DNA of 64,000 bases, taken from positions 60,119,776-60,183,775 of the forward strand of contig NC_092642.1 of assembly GCF_039555335.1 (NCBI RefSeq), in the 5' to 3' direction. How positions within the stretch are numbered: position 1 is the stretch's first letter; each line of letters starts with the position of its first letter. Shown here one piece after another: positions 49,387-62,595 of the stretch. Both the position numbers and the translations under genes were made by a program. Origin of the DNA: Amphiura filiformis (taxonomy: Eukaryota; Echinodermata; Ophiuroidea; Amphilepidida; Amphiuridae). The notes beneath the pieces were generated by a model that was not told the DNA's origin, ran no database searches, and saw only the letters and a list, made by a program, of their open reading frames with translations.

Positions 49387-50738
49387 TAATGTATTCTGTC
49401 GGTCGAACATCCGGGCTATCTCTAGTCTTGGGCCCAAACTGCATGTGGCGCACGGTTTGTTGTGAACAACAGAAACCGGCTGTGAAGGAGGCTACATAGC
49501 GATGTTGCTGGAGTGGCATTCAATTTCGGAAAAAACGACACTTTCGACCATGGAATTTAATTTTAAATTTGTCAGTATATAAACGGTAAATCAAGTAAGA
49601 TTCTTTCACTCTTAAGACTTAGAAACGGTTGTTTGATTCCACTGACTATTTGAGATCGAAATTTACATATCACCAATGACAGAAATCATCAACAAAAATC
49701 GAATCGGGGACTTGTTTTCACTCGAACATCATCAACCGGAAGTGACGTGACACGGACCGACAGAATAGTAGGTTTAGTCTAGTACAAGGAACTTATACGA
49801 TGTCCTCATTCACAAACTGATACTCTCTGTCCATCGTATAAGGTTATTTCCGCACGGCAACTCGTTGAAGGAATATTACACAGTCAAGAATAGGCTCCAT
49901 CATTTTTTTGGTTCTGAACCCTCCCAGTCTCCCAAAACATCAAAAGCGTTGCTCGAATACTTACTTAAGACTGTCCTTTTTCACATAACGCAGACAAAGT
50001 AGGGCCAACTTGCCTAGAGATGGTCAAATTTTGGCCAAAAATATCTCTGTGTAAATCCTATGAGTCTCCTATGCAAGTCCACTCGGTAATCCATGTATGA
50101 TGTATTCCATCCGTTCAAGGTAGTCTATGAATAATTAAGCAGATGACGATGTTACCAACTCTATGAAATTGATCGAATCCAGGTATACTTTCGGCAGCGG
50201 AAGAACCTGACGTCATAGCATAAATTATAAATTGCAGCGATAAATCAGCCAATAGGCGATGTGCTACGGGCTGCATCTGCGAAGTATACAGGCTGTTGAT
50301 GGAACGAATTGCTGTTGAAAATATTCTAGTGCCGTAGAGTCGTATGGGCACGTACTTTTCACTGAAATTTCTCCGTAATGAGAATTTGTTTTATTTTGTG
50401 AAGTAGCAGGATATATTAATGACTTTCTTTGGAACACCTGTGGACTGTATGTGAGTACCAAAAAACATCAACCACCTGGAAATACGGAATGACAGTAAAC
50501 TTAATGGCGAGCGGTCCGAATTTTGAGCCATACAAGTTTACGTGGTGAACTAGGTTTAGTCTAGACTAGCTTGCCAGTCTCGTGTCCGGTCTCGTGTACG
50601 CCGTTTGTACACTGAGACTGGCTTATGCCATTTTGTGTGTCAATGAATGGGATTTACACACTAACGTTTTGCGCAGCTCAAACATTTCAACTATTTTTTT
50701 TGCAATTCAGTCAATTTATATGAAATTGGTACTCACAT
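49387..50738. other. No gene seen
   Basis: Contains GC-richer, non-repetitive patches (49390-49560, 50150-50350) but no frame or splice pattern that I can defend. A GGTTTAGTCTAG word recurs at about 49773, 50552, 53438 and 53750. Confidence 0.4.
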
Positions 50739-50740
50739 AT

Positions 50741-52491
50741 TGTCATTTTCACGGTAAAGGGTGTAACTTTGGATTTTTAACATTTTAATCCGTAGTGTTT
50801 TAATAAAGCCACAGAATTCCATGATTTTTGGCCACATAAGTCATCTAGTTAGCAGCTACCTTGGGTAGCATAATCATCTTCGGGAGTTACTGCGTTCAGT
50901 TTTAGCAGGCTTAAATGTACCTAATATTGCCATTTTGAAAAACTATAAAAACAGTAACATTTTTGTAAAACCCTGTGTTTTCTTCAGTTAGTTCATGGAT
51001 AATTTTTCTTATCCTTAAAATACGGTCATATGTTCAGTAAACACTGCCACATTAGATTTAATTGTGAACAGCCCTGTATTTTTGAGAACCGGACTTGAGA
51101 TTTGTCGCTTCGAGGCTTCATTTTCCGTTAACAATTGTTAACAAACTTTGTGGGTATAGCTTTGGTTCATAATTCTTGGTTATTTCTTCACTTCTTCTTG
51201 ATTCATAACAGTTGATATCTTAACATGAAATGGGTAACAAAAATTAGTCGATTTGCAAGCTTTTAAAATTTTTATAAAATCTTGACTTCAAAGAGCTATT
51301 TATCAAAATGTAGCAAAGTAGATCCTCAAGTCACTTGTTTTTAAATCGTGGAGATATACATCACCGTTTGAAAATGGGACCCAATACAAACTTTCCGTTA
51401 ACAATTGAAGCCTCCGAAACAACAATAAGGTTAATTATCATCTATGCATATCTAAATTGGTGTTTTCCATATTGATATCTGCATTGTAATTGTTACCGTA
51501 CATGATATGTGCAGAATGTCATAAATTTAAAAAAAAATTGATATTATGGTTAATGTTTGAAAAATATACTGATACCCAAGAAAGCCCGCTTTGGAGGCTT
51601 CACATGCAAATAACACCATACTTAACAAATGGGTGAAAAATTACCATGTTATAAATCTACAATATCTGCCGCATAGAATCATTGATTCAATACACGCAAG
51701 AAAATAACAGCTTAGATGATCCCAACAGTGTTGTTTTCAAAAAAACTACTTCTGCAATGTTTAACCATTGTTAACATGAAGCCTCCGAAACAAACAAAAT
51801 GACTTGCTGTGATAATTTAATTTTTGTCACAACAGAAATTCAATACTTAGAAGCAAAGCATGAAAATTGGTAATTGTGATATTTTTTACCTATTTTTTCA
51901 TGTCAACTTGTAGTAGTTAGCCAAATATTTTACTTTATGATCACCTGTGTTGTTAACTGAAGCCTCCGAAACACAAATCGCTTGAATTGCCAATTCTAAA
52001 AAATAACTCCAATTTCTGTGAAACTTGGCTGGGAGGTTCCTTTCATCAAGTAGTATTTGTACATGAAGTTAGACATTCAAATTATTTTAGGAACCCAATT
52101 AAAACTTAAAAAATATGTTTAAGGTTGGGAAATCTCCATTGCAAATGACCCTTGATGTTAAAAATTTTCAAAATTGCAATTACAAACATAGCAAAACATG
52201 GTATAAAATTTAACTTATATCTGTTGACTTACTTTGGAATGGGATTTCACATATATTCCAGCTTTCATGTCATAATTTTCTGAGCTTATGTAAAAGACAT
52301 TTTTTCTTAGATTTTAACCAAAATGTTATGGAAATGTCAATCAGAAATCAAAAGGTTTAAGCCTTGAAACATTATTTTACTGGAATTTAAGTTGCTTCTA
52401 TGCATGATTACAGTAAACAGAAACATATTTAAGTGGTTTGAAATTTTGACCCTAAAAATCAAAAGTTACACCCTTTACTGTGAAAATGACC
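50741..52491. repeat. 1.75-kb fold-back region with a recurring GAAGCCTCCGAAAC word
   Basis: TGTCATTTTCACGGTAAAGG with GTGTAACTTT at the left pairs with 52462-52491 at the right, with one mismatch in about 30. GAAGCCTCCGAAAC occurs at 51407, 51778 and 51959, with looser complements at about 51106 and 51592, usually beside GTTAAC. No coding frame. Confidence 0.6.
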
Positions 52492-52539
52492 ATATCTGAT
52501 CTCCAAATCATAGTTATTTTATTCAATGTATAGGTATGC

Positions 52540-52985
52540 TAGGTGAATTCAAATTTGCCATCAAACTGCATAATTTTACATATATTAAAGCCCTTGAGTA
52601 AACAAAGCCAAAACTGAAAACCTTTTTTTCATAGCACTTTCCGTAGCAAAGTTACATCTTGTCAAAGATTGACTTTCATCAAACAATGTCATAAAGATTC
52701 AGTTAGCAAAATTCCCCAAAACGGCATTTCGGGGTTGTTTCTAGGACTTAGTTTCATGATGATAGCAGCTTTTTTTAATGGAACTGCTATCAAAACCCCT
52801 TTAAAATTCCATGTGCGAGTGACTTATCACCATAAAAAATCATATATTTGGGTCAAGTGAAGTATAGAAAACATATTTATGTAGGTTTCTTTCTTCGGCC
52901 AGTTGTTTTAAATTTCTATGTAAAAATGCATTGACATTGTCGGCGAATTTGGCTGACTAGCAAATGTGTTTGCCTGGCATACCTA
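52540..52985. repeat. Inverted relative of 47660-48145
   Basis: GCTAGGTGAATTCAAATTTG, CAAAGTTACATCTTGTCAAA and GGTCAAGTGAAGTATAGAAA occur here and, reverse-complemented, in the long MITE copy. Probably a piece of a larger mobile unit. Confidence 0.75.
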
Positions 52986-53210
52986 CAATGTATCCAAGTA
53001 AATTAAACTTGGAATTTCTGATACTTTCCAAGCCGTCGACCCCCCTACGTCCGACGAGCGTGATCGGTGGTGAAACAATGCAAGTCACGAGATGACCCAC
53101 CTCATCTACAGCCGGTTTCTGTCATCAAGTCGTGTTCGCGATACAGCCACGTGCACAAGTGAGGTCGAGACTAATTGGTGACGTTGATAACAACAAATAC
53201 GGTAAACAAA

Positions 53211-54904
53211 ATGGCTGGGAGAACTGATGAGAAAGTCGTGTTTTTTTTTTTAATGTACATCAAAAAACTTTTTTTGACTGCACTTGATATGCTAACGATA
53301 TACAGGTACATTGAAGGATATAAATTGGATGGTAAATAAGCCAAATATTACAAGAAATCTACTCGCTAGAATCCTAGCGAGCCCGCAAAAAAATGTGCGT
53401 CCATGCGAAAGTAATATTGACAACGTAAAATCGTGACTAGTTTAGTCTAGACTGAGGAACTCAGTCTTCAATGATAGTCAGTAATTTATCTTTTGGACAT
53501 TAAAATGACTATCATTTGAAGACTGAGTTCTTATGATACATCTTCCGAGGAGCAGTTTCAGACAATAGCTCGGGATTATTGGGGCAGAGGTTATCTTTTG
53601 AATTCACTGAAGCAGTCACGCCTGACAAGGACACTCGTCATGAATTGAAAGACCATGTCGTTCGCCACAAAAGAATGTCATAGGTCATAAGACACCAATT
53701 TGGTGTACTTCCGCGCCTCGGAATATGATGTTTAAAGTCTCGGACTAGGTTTAGTCTGTAGCGTGTACTACGCTCGCCGATCGTAACATGTAATACCTCA
53801 CGCAGCACCGCGCTCGACGTGTGTACACATAGTCATAAGCTGACATCCACAGGAGATGTTAGCAAGCAGTCGATAAAAAGTTAAATTTTACTGTTATTAA
53901 AGCACTTCAGGCTTAGTCTTTTACGTGTTATTTTAGTACACTACTGGGCATTATAATTATGCAAAAAGTAGAAATCCGAGTAAAATTGAGGGTGTCGCTG
54001 TGAAGCAAATCATTATATACATTATGGCTTTAACTCCTGAACTCATGCAAGATCTTTGTAGTTCGCATCTTATGAGCTACATGTAGCACTGAATGAGAGT
54101 TTAAATTTAATATTCAAGATCACATATAGCTGGTAGCTGGTAACAAAAATGTTGGTTGTGCTAAAAGTATTCTATTACTAAAATAATAGAAGTCTTTATG
54201 TACATTGTAGACCTAATAAGATTTAAGATAATGATTATCCCTGCAGAGTTGTACTGGCTAGTGTAAAATGTTTTACATTTGTACAGAACAAAAACATAAC
54301 GCAGTAAGATCTGGTCATGCTTGTTGTTTTCTTTGATAAAAATGGATATTGATCATTCTTGAAGTTCTTTATTATGATTGTATGCTCTTATAAATTACTC
54401 CAATACCCTAATTTACACAGTGATTCCCCTGTTTAAACTTTGATTTTGAGATTTGAATGAAAATTCCCGAATATTCCTGAAAATTCCCGTTAATTCCCAT
54501 TTATTCCCAAAATGTCCGGTGGAAACTTCTCACTCCGAAAATTCCCGGGAATTTTAGAACCCTAGTCTGGTCCCTGCAGACCCCCCAGTTTTTCAATCTA
54601 GCGCTATTGCAGACATACTATTTATGCTGCATTTGTGCAACTCGGACTCACCAAACTCTACTCCGGACCCCCTACTTGGTAATTTTCTGCAAGTTCATGG
54701 GTCCCTGCGGACAATGGAGTGTTTAGTTCTAGCGCTACCCCTGATAGGGATGAGGCCATTGTGGTCCAGTAACTGAACGGTAATTACTTGACTTTTTCTG
54801 TTTGTCTATATTTTTACAGGTGGGTGTCTGGAAGAAGTGCCGATGGCAGAACTAAACACTACTTGCTTCAGTTAACAGACAATGCCATACAATCCTTCAT
54901 CTGA
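53211..54904 (+). CDS. Weak candidate two-exon small gene, unknown product
   Basis: ATG at 53211 is in a good Kozak context (AAAATGGCTG). Exon 53211-53305 ends TACAG|GTACAT. A second exon with a strong acceptor (TATTTTTACAG) runs from 54820 to a donor at 54923 (AAAG|GTAATT). Joining them keeps the frame: 59 residues, from MAGRTDEKVV to QLTDNAIQSFI, stop at 54902. The first exon contains a T11 run coding FFF, which is unusual. No domain recognised. It may equally be a non-coding RNA or chance. Confidence 0.2.
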
Positions 54905-55384
54905 AGGATTTGTGTGTCAAAAGGTAATTGCATTGAAAAATAATTACAAGGCTAAACAAAATTTTGTTGCAGAAGTCCGCACGTATAGCTTGTAAAATAA
55001 AAATTGCACTTTTTTTTTTGTGTACAACAATCAGATTTCAGGCTGGTTTGTTTTTTACGATGTGATGATAAAATTGGTGTTGAAGTTGGGAAACAAACCC
55101 CATATAGTTTGCCAAAGAGGCAATGAAAAAATCCTGCAACCGCTTAGAATTGCTGTACGCAACGAGGGGCTTTTATTTCTCCTCACAACTCCCTGTTTTG
55201 CGCCTTCAGGTCCATAAAAGCTAAGGGACTGGCAGTAATGAATAATAACTAGAAAAGTAAAACAAGACCTCAGGTTTATAAGACCTGTGCCATAACTGAA
55301 TTACCCACTTGGCATTCACATCAATCATGTTTTTCCACGCCTGAAAATTGTCTATCAATTAATTGCATTGTTTTCCCCAATTAA

Positions 55385-55730
55385 GGGGTACTACACCCTT
55401 AGGGCAATTTTGTGCCTATTTTTGCATTTTCTCAAAAATTATAGCGCATTGGTGACAAGTAAGATATGTATATTATAGGGCAAGGACTACAACTACTGCA
55501 CTGAAAATTTTATTTCAGCACAGACAACAGTTGTGGAGTTACAGTCAAAAATGAGGGAAACCAATATTTGATCAATAAATCAATAACTACTTGTCTTGAG
55601 TCACTGAAATTCCAGTGTAGTAACTGGATTCCTTGCCCTGTAATATGTATACTTTTGTTACCAGTGTTTTATTGGTTTTTGAGAAAAATGCAAAAATAGT
55701 CACAAATTTATCAAGGGGTGTAGTACCACC
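55385..55730. mobile_element. TTAA-flanked MITE, GGGGTACTACACCC ends, copy 1
   Basis: GGGGTACTACACCC and GGGGTGTAGTACCACC lie inside TTAA on both sides. The inner TTTTTGCATTTTCTCAAAAA pairs with TTTTTGAGAAAAATGCAAAA. TTAA targets fit piggyBac or Kolobok; TA is the alternative. Confidence 0.82.
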
Positions 55731-56417
55731 TTAAAGCACCAGCCAAAATGTTTATATTCTATAATGTAATGAAAATAATACTACACCCCCGATGGAATAA
55801 TGCATGATGGGACATAGACTAACTGCATCAGTCGTCTACACTGCGCATGTACTTGTTTTATGCTTCATAGTGACGACTGAATAACTTACAGTTCATATTG
55901 TGTCGGACTTATGAAACTATTCTCTTGTGACTTTGGTTGTGCACCATACTGACTAGTGGGCTGGCACCTGTGTACCACGCTGTTGTGACAAGATCACGCT
56001 CTGAAGTTCTAAAAACAACAAACTCGGTCAAAAGGTCAATTTGGACATAACTGCGCAGTCTCAGTGCAACCAGAAAGTGGTTGCAAAAGTCCGTCACTTT
56101 TTTCCGCATGTTTTCTCAGTCATCAAAACAGACTGTTGACAAATGAGGGCAGCAGTCTAGATGGGACATAGGGAAAAAGTTCTGTGAAGTGCTTCAGCTT
56201 CATGGTGAAAATGTTATTAAATATCAGGTTAAAATAAATCATGTGGTCATTTTAAAGTTGTAAAAGGTTTGAGATTTGATTTAACGTAACATAACTAGTT
56301 TTGATATATAAGCCCCTTGCTCATGAGTGAAATTGTTATTAAATAACTGGTCAAACCATTTGGTCATTAAAGTCATGAGATTCGATTTTAATCAAGTAAC
56401 TGTTTGCTCATTGACAG

Positions 56418-56555
56418 ATATTATCTGAAGATACTGATGAGGTTGATGTAGGAGATATATGGAGTGCCCCACGGTGACACCGATACACAGCACACCCTCA
56501 TTCTCATTGTGTTTGCGAAGGAGATGAAGGATTGGAACTTGAAGCCTACCATACG
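56418..56555 (+). other. Possible non-coding or UTR exon
   Basis: 138 bases bounded by TTGACAG and CG|GTAAGT, both good splice sites, but every frame has a stop. It could be a 3' exon of the candidate transcript starting at 53.2 kb. Confidence 0.2.
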
Positions 56556-56617
56556 GTAAGTGTAGTATCTATAAGACTGTTTTGTTGGCATAAAATGGCA
56601 GCTGTTATTTTGTAAAG

Positions 56618-56742
56618 GCAGTGGTGGCACTGGGGTTTTTTTCAGGAGGGGGGGGCAAAGTTGCCGCAAAAAGTGGCAATTTACGTAATTTGGGAGTTTT
56701 TGCCTCAAAAGTGGGGGGGGGCTCCCATAGCGCTGCCACTGT
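56618..56742. mobile_element. Short CAGTGG-ended element with G-runs
   Basis: GGCAGTGGTGGCACTGGGG at the left and AGCGCTGCCACTG at the right, with G-runs inside both ends. Confidence 0.5.
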
Positions 56743-57294
56743 GTAAAGGTACAAATATATGAATACCAACCATATTTTTGTTGAAAAGAAAAGCAACTAG
56801 CTGTTATTTTTATCAGAAGTCGCAGTGTACCCATCCTAGCGTTTAAAATCGCTAACGCCGTAATGGTTGAATTCAAGTCAACTTAGGAACAACACAAATC
56901 ACAGTTGCTAGCAACAACTTAGATATGTGTAGCATTTGCGCAATTACTACCAACGTATACTGGGGAGGGGGGCACACTTGACATTAGCAAGGGGTATCAC
57001 CTGTGAACGTGGACTTTCAAAAAGTACCCTAAACATGTATAGCCAGGGGGGCAAAGGGGGAAGCTGACCCCCTGGGACAAGTCAAATATTCCAATAATGA
57101 GCTGTATCTGAAGCACCAATCACTGGGCATGGGGCATCTATTAACATTTTTTGATATTTGGAGCCAAGCCAGGGATGTACTTAACATCCGTCCGAGCACC
57201 GGCAGGGGCGGGTGACTTTGCTGTTGGGCAGGTAGATTTTCAAAAGTACAAGCCTACCTGGCGGGTAAGAAATTGAGGATGATGAGCTGGTAAT

Positions 57295-59935
57295 ATTGCA
57301 ATGGCTGACAACATTTCTATTAACAGGTGGAAGCATACAAAGGTGAATGAAATGAAACATGCTTTTCAAAGAGCTCTAGACTTGGTACAAATTGACAAAG
57401 CATTGTCTGCTTTGACAGATATCTTTGCTTATGTAGGGAAAGCTATGCAACGCCCTTTTATGAACAACAAAAGTAAGGCACATTGTAAGTCTACGTAGTT
57501 TGACGATGAGTGTATCAGGTTTAAAAATAGAGTTCAATACAAACTCAGATTATTCAGATTAAGTCGCTCTGAAGAAGCTTTAACTGATTACAAAAATACG
57601 AAGCATGAATATAAAAACTTCATTGAGGAAAAGAAAACAAAATTCAAAAACCAGCAACAAAAAGAACTTTTGGACTGTTTGAAAAATCGCGACAGTAAAG
57701 GTTTCTGGTCAAGATTGAAGGGAAGTCAAACATCAATTTCCAGTGAGATTTCATCAGACAATTGGTTTCAATACTTTGAAAATCTATTTCGAGTTGATAT
57801 ACCAGGTGGGGAGCCCACGTTGCAAAACCACCAAGTTGAGGGTGAACTAAATCACCATCCAGATTGGACTGCATTTTTTGATGCCGAGATAACACCCGAG
57901 GAAATTTAATCGAGTATTGATGCTCTTAAAAATGCCAAGGCTCCCGGTATTGATGGTTTTCCACCCGAATTTTTCAAAAACAGTCCAATTAATGAGTTGA
58001 GTGATATTTTGGTGAAGTTTTGCAACCTGATCTTGACCACTGGTCCGGGGGCACTGGATCATTTCCACTCCAATGGGCATCCAGTCTTATTATTCCTATT
58101 TTTAAAAAGGGGAATAAAACTGATCCAGCAAATTACCGTGGTATTTCTTTACTTCCTATAATGAGTAAAGTTTTTTTTTTTTTTTGCTCGAAAGGTTAAA
58201 CTTTTGGGCTGAGGCTGAAAATGTTTTCCATCAAGAACAGGCCTGATTCCGTAAAGGTTTCAGAACCACAGATAATGTTTTTATATTGGATACAGTTATC
58301 AATAAATATCTTTCATGGAAGCGTGGAAGGGTCTATATAGGCTTTGTAGATTTTCGTAAAGCTTTTGATTAAATAAATCATGATGCTCTATTATTTAAGC
58401 TGAAACGATATGGTATTACTGGTAATGTTCTTAATGTTTTGAGTTCAATGTATATGCAATTAAATGCTTGTGTCAGAACATCTACTTACAAATGTTTTTT
58501 CTTGTAAGGCTGGAGTTCAGCAAGGTTCTTTGCTGTCACCATTTTTATTCAAACTTTTTATAAACGATTTGAGTACACGACTGAACTCTGACGACACTGA
58601 AAAAGTGCAGATAAATCAATGTTTTATCAGTCATCTACTATTTGCTGATGACTTAGCTCTTATAAGTGGCACTATCTTTGGTCTACAAAAAACATGTTCT
58701 AGCAGAATATTGTCATGAATGGGGCCTTTCAGTAAATATAGATAAAACTAAAATCATGGTATTTAAACGAGGTGGTGTTCTTAAACGTACTGAGAAATGG
58801 TTTTATAAGGGAACAAGAATAGAAGTGGTCAATACCTTCAAGTACCTAGGTAATGTGTTTTCAAGTAATGGGAACTGGCTTAATGCACAGAAATCCACTG
58901 CATCGCAAGCTAACAAAGCTTTCTTTGGTCTCATAAAGATTTTGAAAAGCTATAGTCCTCTCCCTGTGGATGTTCTATTCAAGATTTTTGACACAAAAAT
59001 AAGGCCTATACTCCTTTTCGGTAGTGAACTTTGGGGAACATCTGAGTCCCAGATAATTGAAAGAGTACATATTAAGTTTTGTCGTTATGTTCTTGGTGTA
59101 TCTAAATCATGTAAATCTATCCCACACTGTGCCATTCGTGGTGAACTTGGTAGAAATGCACTGTTGGTAAATTCACTTATTAACTGTATTAAGTATTGGT
59201 TTTACATTTTATCACTGGATAATAACAGGTTTTTAAGACAAAGCTATGAGTTTCTATACAAAAGGCAGAGAATGGTAAAGAATGCTGGGCTATGAAGATC
59301 AAAAATATTCTGTACTCTTACGGTTTTGGTGAAATATGGATTGCTCAAGGTGTTGACAATGTAAATTATTTTATTGATGTTTTCAAACAGAGATGTAAAG
59401 ATATTGATATACAAAATTGGCGAAATGCATTAAGTACATATTCATCACTTACTTTTTATACTCAAATCAAAGAAAATCTAGTGGTGGAAGACTATTTATT
59501 GTGGCTGGAGAAACCATTTCATAAAATACTTCTGACCAAAGCCAGATTGGGTGTTCTTGAATTAGAATATGTTCGTGGAATATGGTTTAAGGTTCCTCGA
59601 AATTTACGTATTTGTAAAATCTGCCACACTGGTGAAATTGAAGATTTGTATCATTTTGTATTAAAATGTCCTGCTTATGCTAATGAAAGAAATCGCTTAT
59701 TGCCAGAGTGTATTCCAAATTTCAATTATTGTATTACTCTATTTCAGTCTAGAAATCAACAAACTATAATTTCATTATCAAAATTTATTTTTAATGCTCA
59801 TAAAATCAGGCAAACTCTTTTGCCCCCTGGTGATGGGTAAATACATGTATATTGTACTGTACTTTATTGTATTGTAAGGCCGAAGGCCTATATATACTGA
59901 GAAATAAAATCTCTCCATATGGAGAGAACTGAACT
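57295..59935 (+). mobile_element. LINE, 5'-truncated and decayed (RT and C-terminal zinc-binding domain)
   Basis: Pieces in changing frames: a pre-RT helix-rich region (FWSRLKGS at 57700), ITPEEI then a TAA, then LKNAKAPGIDGFPPEFFKN at 57927. Next come YRGISLLP (58137), VDFRKAFD followed by a stop (58345), GVQQGSLLSPFLF, the catalytic LLFADDLALI (58637), and the thumb with FKYLGNVF. Then DTKIRPILLFGSELW and, in the last frame (59292-59840), a CKIC-x8-H-x4-C zinc knuckle. At least three stops and several frameshifts make it inactive. The 3' end (AAGGCCGAAGGCCT, then GAGAAATAAAATCTC) is structured. Its order resembles CR1/L2/Ingi-group LINEs; the clade is uncertain. Confidence 0.85.
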
Positions 59936-60100
59936 GATTAGGCTGGTAACTTTTATGAGTTACCTGCCCGACTAACTAGTGGCCAAAATATTTAGAGTAC
60001 ACCCCTGTTTGAAGCCATATGGAACGGATTGAAAATGAGATATTTTTGTAAAATTATTATATTTCACAAAGCGGTAAATTATCAAATTTCAAAAAGTATA

Positions 60101-60348
60101 CGCTGGCGATAGGTGAAAACAATTTTTGAATATACCGACTGCACTGGTATGTTCACATGGTACCTCTGCATTGCATATCCCCTGTAAGATTAGTATCTTT
60201 GAAAAGACCGGTATTGTATTCAATCTATGATTGCAAACATACAGAGTCGAAGAGTGCAACCTGGTTGTAGTGCAGCGCGATGTATTTGAAAATTGTTTTC
60301 ACTTATTCCTATGGTAGTTAATCTGATTATTACATCACTTCACCAGCA
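60101..60348. mobile_element. CGCTGGCGAAG-family MITE, copy 3, left arm shortened
   Basis: CGCTGGCG joins directly to ATAGGTGAAAACAA, lacking about 35 bases of the arm present in copy 1. The interior (GAAAAGACCGGTATTGTATT) is shared. Confidence 0.82.
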
Positions 60349-60817
60349 TATGTGATTGCTGTTTTATTCCTCAAGTTTAGTTAGCTTTGCTTCAGGCATT
60401 AATTTCCCCAAAACGTTAAAGTTTACGATGATACAGTTCTTGCGGGGACACTCTGCAAGTTACTTTTGAGCATTATCAATTTAGGTAAATAGGTTCACTG
60501 GAATTCTGGAATCATGTGTGTTTGATTTGTTCATAAATCTCAGCTCTGAAATCATTGATATTTTATAATTACTGATTGATTTACTTATACACCTTATGTT
60601 CTTTTTAAATGCAGGTTTCACAAATCAATGGAGGTAACCACCAACTGTCCTTGGCAAGATAAAGGCAGGAGATGAGGCTTCAGGAAACCAAAGTTGTGTG
60701 AGGAAACGCCCACGGCGTCAGCAGGATATCATTATGCATACTCGTCACTTCCACCAAATATTTGAAGAGGAACCAACACATGACATCTGGAAATGTAACA
60801 TGTTTATGTCCATTTAA

Positions 60818-61174
60818 GGGGGTACTACACCCCTGTGGTTAATTTTTGAGTATTTTTGCATTTTTCGCAAAAAATAATTACACACTGGTAACAAAAGTTA
60901 TGTATATTATTGGGGCAAGGAATCCAATTACTACACTGAAATTTCAGTGACTCAAGAGAAGCGGTTCTGTATATATGATAGGAAACGAGGTACATCCTAG
61001 CGGTACCTTATTTCTGATCATAAATAACAAAGCGCTTGTCTTGGGTCACTGAAATTCAGTGTAGTAATTGGATTCCTTGCCCCTATAATATACATAACTT
61101 TTGTTACCACTGTGTTATTAGTTTTTGAGAAAAATGCAAAAATAGACACAAATTTATTGAGGGTGAAGTACCCC
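60818..61174. mobile_element. TTAA-flanked MITE, GGGGTACTACACCC ends, copy 2
   Basis: Same ends and interior as 55385-55730, TTAA on both sides. A GTACATCCTAGCGGTACC segment is extra. Confidence 0.8.
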
Positions 61175-61428
61175 TTAATCCAATAGCTGTACTTTAATGA
61201 GGACAGATAAGTGACATCCACCAGCTAGACTAGACTGGATCCTTCAGTCTTTCAACAACTACGCATACGGCCATTGGGTTGTACAGCAATGTGAAGGATT
61301 GTGGGTAAAAAAGGCCGCCATTAGAGGCCAGAAGGATTCAGGCTACAGCTAGACAGGGATTTGATTGCAACATATCCCACAATGCAAATTGATTCAGGTG
61401 ACCATTATGTGCAGGTGGTGTTTACTAA

Positions 61429-61690
61429 GGCCTAAACAAATTGTTTGATTGGCGTAAAATTAAAAAAAATTAAGGTAGGTAGGTCAGGATTTTGTTTTTT
61501 ACTTTTTAAGCTGTAAATTTCATTTGATAAAGGCTTTGGAACTTTTTTCTTCTTTATTTTTTTAAATTTATATATTTAAATTTATTTTTTTAAATTTTGT
61601 TATTTTTATTGCAAAGAAAAAATGTCAGGGTTGGGCCTAATTTTAGGGTCAGCCAGGTTACGCCAATCAAACAATTTTTTTTAGGCAGGC
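61429..61690. mobile_element. MITE with GGCCTAAACAAATTGTTTGA ends
   Basis: The left end followed by TTGGCGTAA pairs with TTACGCCAATCAAACAATTT at the right. Confidence 0.7.
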
Positions 61691-62264
61691 CCAAATGCAA
61701 AATATGTGTAGATATAGTGGGATATTATCTGAGATTGAGATATCTTGTTATGTGGTTGGTATTATGTTACAACTTACCACAGTCGTTGCCTAGAGTTGGC
61801 CTGGCCAACAATTTCTTCCCATTAAGGAAACCAAAGTTGTGCGATGAAACGCCCACGGCGGGATATGATATGAAGCCTCATCAATTCCTCTATATATGTA
61901 AGGAAACCACATTGAAGGATAATTAGTACTACTAGTTATTAGTTATTAGTACTACTAATTATTAATTAGTAACATCTTAGAGGACAAACCAAGAGATTCA
62001 TGAAGCCGTATAAATGTAACTAGTTTAGTCCCGCACAGGCAGGTATGTCCGAGTTTTTACTCTGGTTTATCTGCCTAGATGCATGTTATGTTTCCACTTG
62101 TAATTTAATGTTTAATTATGCTAGTGTGCGATGGGTGATTCTACTTTCCCCTGTATATTGATATATTAAGAATTAAGCATCATGAACTTGTGCTAGTTTG
62201 TAATGTTTGAAAGTTTCTATGTTCCAGTGTATGATGCATCATCATATTCCCTTGTTTGTAACTA

Positions 62265-62595
62265 CCATATTTAAGTCAAATAAACGCTGAGGCGTTACAT
62301 TTCCAAGGGGGGCGTTTATTAGAGGTCATTTTAGCATGACAATTCCCGTTAAAATCATTAGGTAAGCTTAAAAGTCACGCTAAAATGACGAACTATGAAC
62401 TTTTGACACTGACTTTTGGTTCACTTCCGGGTTTACGATGCAGATTTTCGCCATTTATTGCTGCTATTTACGACCATGTGGACAACTTGGTAAGCTTACT
62501 ACACAAGATAGCGTGGAAATATCGGAATTTTTGAAACATCTTGGTTGAAAAAAGTGGTGGGGCGTTTATTGGGGCGACTATTTGACGAAATACGG
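62265..62595. mobile_element. TA-flanked MITE, AAATAAACGC / GCGTTTATT ends
   Basis: CCATATTTAAGTCAAATAAA at the left against GCGTTTATTGGGGCGACTAT, TTGACGAAATACGG at the right, with inner GCGTTTATTAGAGG and GTCATTTTAGC / GCTAAAATGAC pairs. TA on both sides. Confidence 0.65.
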
